Of a DNA stretch of 64,000 bases, positions 62,125-64,000 are shown piece by piece (within the stretch, counting starts at the first letter, position 1; each line of letters starts with the position of its first letter). Source of the stretch: JACKAQ01 sp965227145 (GTDB lineage: Bacteria > Calditrichota > Calditrichia > RBG-13-44-9 > J075). The translations under genes and the position numbers were made by a program. The stretch covers positions 372,001-436,000 of the forward strand of contig OZ245730.1 in assembly GCA_965227145.1 (NCBI GenBank). Direction: 5' to 3'. The notes beneath the pieces were generated by a model. The model saw only the letters and a program-made list of their open reading frames with translations, had not been told where the DNA came from and made no database searches.

Positions 62125-62565
62125 ATGATGATTTGGCAAATAGGCGTACTGATAATGTCCCTGGCTGTGGTTGTTCTGGTCGGATTTATGGTGCCAACAC
62201 TGATTCAGTTGCGCCGTTCTATTAAAAAAATTGAAGATATTTCTGTTGATATGGAAAAACGCCTGCCTGGCGTGATGGCAAATGTGGACGATATTACCAC
62301 CAATCTTTCTGCAATTCTCATCAGCGGAAGGCATCAGGCGGAAACGCTCAACAACGCCGTCACTCAGCTTAAAGGCGTCGTGGACGATGTGGTTGATGTT
62401 GAAAAAAATATCAAACATCAGATCGATACCAAGCTGATCCGCTCGCTGGCTACGTTCAGCGCCGGTGTAAAAGCAGCCCACGCGTTTATGACGGTTATTC
62501 GCGATGGCGACGTAAATCCGCAGCCTAAACCCAAGCGCCGGTTGTTCGGTCGCATCAAAAAATAG
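62125..62565 (+). CDS. DUF948-like membrane protein
   Basis: The 146-residue protein has one N-terminal TM helix (IGVLIMSLAVVVLVGFMVPTLIQL), then a long amphipathic coiled helix (LRRSIKKIEDISVDMEKRLPGVMANVDDITTNL) and a basic C-terminus (PKPKRRLFGRIKK). This matches the layout of DUF948/YtxG proteins. It follows the YtxH gene by 16 bases with AAGG before the ATG. It is probably an envelope or stress protein; the biochemical role is unknown. Confidence 0.82.
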   Translation: MMIWQIGVLIMSLAVVVLVGFMVPTLIQLRRSIKKIEDISVDMEKRLPGVMANVDDITTNLSAILISGRHQAETLNNAVTQLKGVVDDVVDVEKNIKHQIDTKLIRSLATFSAGVKAAHAFMTVIRDGDVNPQPKPKRRLFGRIKK

Positions 62566-62586
62566 CAACGGTAAATTGCACGATAT

Positions 62587-63735
62587 ATGGCAGATATTGG
62601 ACTGAACCAAAAAATTAGCGCCGGAAGCCGGGAATTTCATCTCCAAACCTCAACATTGGTTGAAGACGGGATGATTCGCACAGAGGTTTTCGAAAAAGGT
62701 CGGGTGTTGTTTGTCGCAAACCACCAATTTGAGCGACGCGGAACGGATAACCAGAGTGGTGCCGAAAGCCGCGTTCGCCAGTTTGTGGACAAATTTCACC
62801 AATCCATCATCGAAGAAATTGACAGTCTTTTCGAAATATCCGAAAAAATAATGAACGAAAACTTGCCCGCAGCGCACGAAAAGCTCGGGCAAGTTTTTTT
62901 GTATTCGCACATTTTTGATAAAGCTGAGCGCCATTTCCAGCGAGCGCTGGATCAGGAAAGCACCCGTTACAGCAGTTATGTGTATCTGGCGCGGGTGTAT
63001 TACATGCAAAAAAGCTATCACCCGGCATACGAAATTCTGGAAAAATTGCGTCAGCAGGGCATCAAATATCCCGATTTGTTCAACCTGTTGGGATTGGTGA
63101 TGCTCGCTAAAAGCAACTTCCGCCAGGCCATGATTTATTTCAAAGAAGCGCTGAAAAAGAATCCCGGATACATCGAAGCTTATTACAATCTCGCAGAAAC
63201 AATTTTGACCCGGTTAACCAGCCTGCTGCGCACGAATGCCGAAACAGAGCACAAACAAAGCTTGGGATTTTTGCGGGCAATTTTGAAAAAAGTTGAGCAA
63301 AATGGCGATATCGACGACCGAATGCACAGCGCGCAAGTGCTCAAAGCACTCCAAACGATGGACGCCTCCAAAGCGTTGCAACTAATGCGCGAACGCCGGG
63401 AACAACAATTTTTGCGAAAAGTGCCGCCGGAAGTGATCGGCTATAAATTTTTCCTGCGGCTGCTGTATTCCGAAACGGAAATGTCCAAAAGCGCGATGGA
63501 GAGTTACGAACGGCAAATTTCCGAATCGTTGCAGCAAAACCCCGCATTCCCTGACCTGTGGCACTACCTTGCGTTAATCCATTTGATGCAGTGCCGGCAA
63601 CATTTTCTGGACGGACTGGACAACTTCCGGGAAGCCACCCGGATCAACCCGCAATTCGAAAAAGCGCTGAAAAATTTGCGATTGGTAGAAAATGACGGCC
63701 GGGAATTTTTGCAGATGATCAAAGGCATAGTGTAG
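62587..63735 (+). CDS. TPR protein
   Basis: The 382-residue cytoplasmic protein has an N-terminal beta-rich module of about 50 residues (FHLQTSTLVEDGMIRTEVFEKGRVLFVANHQFE), then TPRs: AAHEKLGQVFLYSHIFDKAERHFQRALDQE, SYVYLARVYYMQKSYHPAYEILEKL, LFNLLGLVMLAKSNFRQAMIYFKEALKKNPGYIEAYYNLAETIL. The C-terminal part has LWHYLALIHLMQCRQHFLDGLDNFREATRINPQ. The N-terminal module resembles the short domain that precedes TPRs in some Bacteroidota and Calditrichota proteins. There is no clear Shine-Dalgarno sequence. It follows the DUF948 gene by 21 bases. Confidence 0.85.
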   Translation: MADIGLNQKISAGSREFHLQTSTLVEDGMIRTEVFEKGRVLFVANHQFERRGTDNQSGAESRVRQFVDKFHQSIIEEIDSLFEISEKIMNENLPAAHEKLGQVFLYSHIFDKAERHFQRALDQESTRYSSYVYLARVYYMQKSYHPAYEILEKLRQQGIKYPDLFNLLGLVMLAKSNFRQAMIYFKEALKKNPGYIEAYYNLAETILTRLTSLLRTNAETEHKQSLGFLRAILKKVEQNGDIDDRMHSAQVLKALQTMDASKALQLMRERREQQFLRKVPPEVIGYKFFLRLLYSETEMSKSAMESYERQISESLQQNPAFPDLWHYLALIHLMQCRQHFLDGLDNFREATRINPQFEKALKNLRLVENDGREFLQMIKGIV

Positions 63736-64000
63736 CGGTTCGGGTTTACGGTTCCGGGTATGAACGGATCGAAAATTTGGGATTTTTATCCATTCAAAAG
63801 ATATTGTTACAGGGTTCGCAAATGTGTGAACCGCATGATTCAATCGCCTGAATTTTGAGAAGTAAACAGTTGAAAACCGGTAGCCCGTTACGGAATCCGG
63901 AGATCCGAGAATAATAGAATAATTTCATTTAATGAATATTATGTAACAAAAGGCTACACGGTGTCGCGTTTTATTGGGGTTGGGTGCCTGCCAAATACGA
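63736..64000. other. Gene-free end of the window
   Basis: No gene was found in the last 265 bases. A small hairpin GGTTCGCA-AATG-TGTGAACC (63813-63832) lies 78 bases after the TPR stop, without a T-run. Confidence 0.5.

Noticed and set aside
63736..64000. Possible tRNA at the right end
   Set aside because: No cloverleaf could be built; only an 8-bp hairpin is present and the T-arm GGTTCRA motif with matching stems is missing.

Overview
The window is 64 kb of densely coding bacterial chromosome, roughly half GC, with about 40 genes on both strands. No rRNA, tRNA, CRISPR array, phage or transposase gene was seen. Several traits point to a Gram-negative member of the FCB superphylum, probably a Calditrichota/KSB1-like lineage rather than a typical Bacteroidete; this placement is inference. 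Five large secreted proteins end in a type A C-terminal sorting domain (YPNPFNP...ASGVY...K-hydrophobic-L-K). There is also a PorV/PorQ-family outer-membrane protein, an LptE-like lipoprotein, a Bacteroides-style hybrid two-component regulator and three sigma-54 activators. Shine-Dalgarno sequences are common.

Layout. 1-4664 (+): 3' part of uvrB, an SDR oxidoreductase, a TPR protein and purD, tightly packed. 4939-7546: a galE-like epimerase, then a voltage-gated-type K+ channel (-) and mscL (+) diverging from a region with a 16-bp inverted repeat. 7604-16092: a subtilisin-like secreted protease, an acidic TPR protein, lptE, a sigma-54 activator lacking a sensor domain, and a DinB-like protein. 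16089-22175: a DEDDh exonuclease-DinG helicase fusion and a secreted deacetylase-like/golvesin protein. 22176-33759: signalling genes (PAS hybrid kinase, PorV, an NtrB/NtrC-like pair, a lone receiver, an HDOD-degenerate-GGDEF protein) interrupted by an NFACT/RqcH gene. 33746-36460 (-): an operon that looks like trans-3-hydroxy-L-proline catabolism. 36665-38029 (-): an NtrC-type regulator with an altered GAFTGA loop. 38363-45399: a 1668-residue mosaic surface protein diverging from a beta-propeller phytase that carries a near-consensus sigma-54 promoter. 45560-50959: a small membrane protein and a MacA/ABC/two-permease exporter. 51277-53879: a small Cys protein and sucC-sucD. 54037-60451: a seven-repeat SBBP secreted protein, an HTCS hybrid regulator and ndk. 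60597-63735: a nuclease-like lipoprotein, YtxH and DUF948-like proteins, and a TPR protein.

How the parts fit. The main theme is secretion of large surface or extracellular proteins (protease, deacetylase-like, phytase, adhesin-like, beta-propeller) through a type IX-like route, with PorV nearby. Around them is heavy two-component and sigma-54 control. Two good sigma-54 promoters (43940-43955 and 29986-30001) give the activators plausible local targets. Housekeeping genes (purD, sucCD, ndk, mscL, dinG, uvrB) are interspersed. Intergenic DNA carries several families of short palindromic repeats and clear intrinsic terminators.
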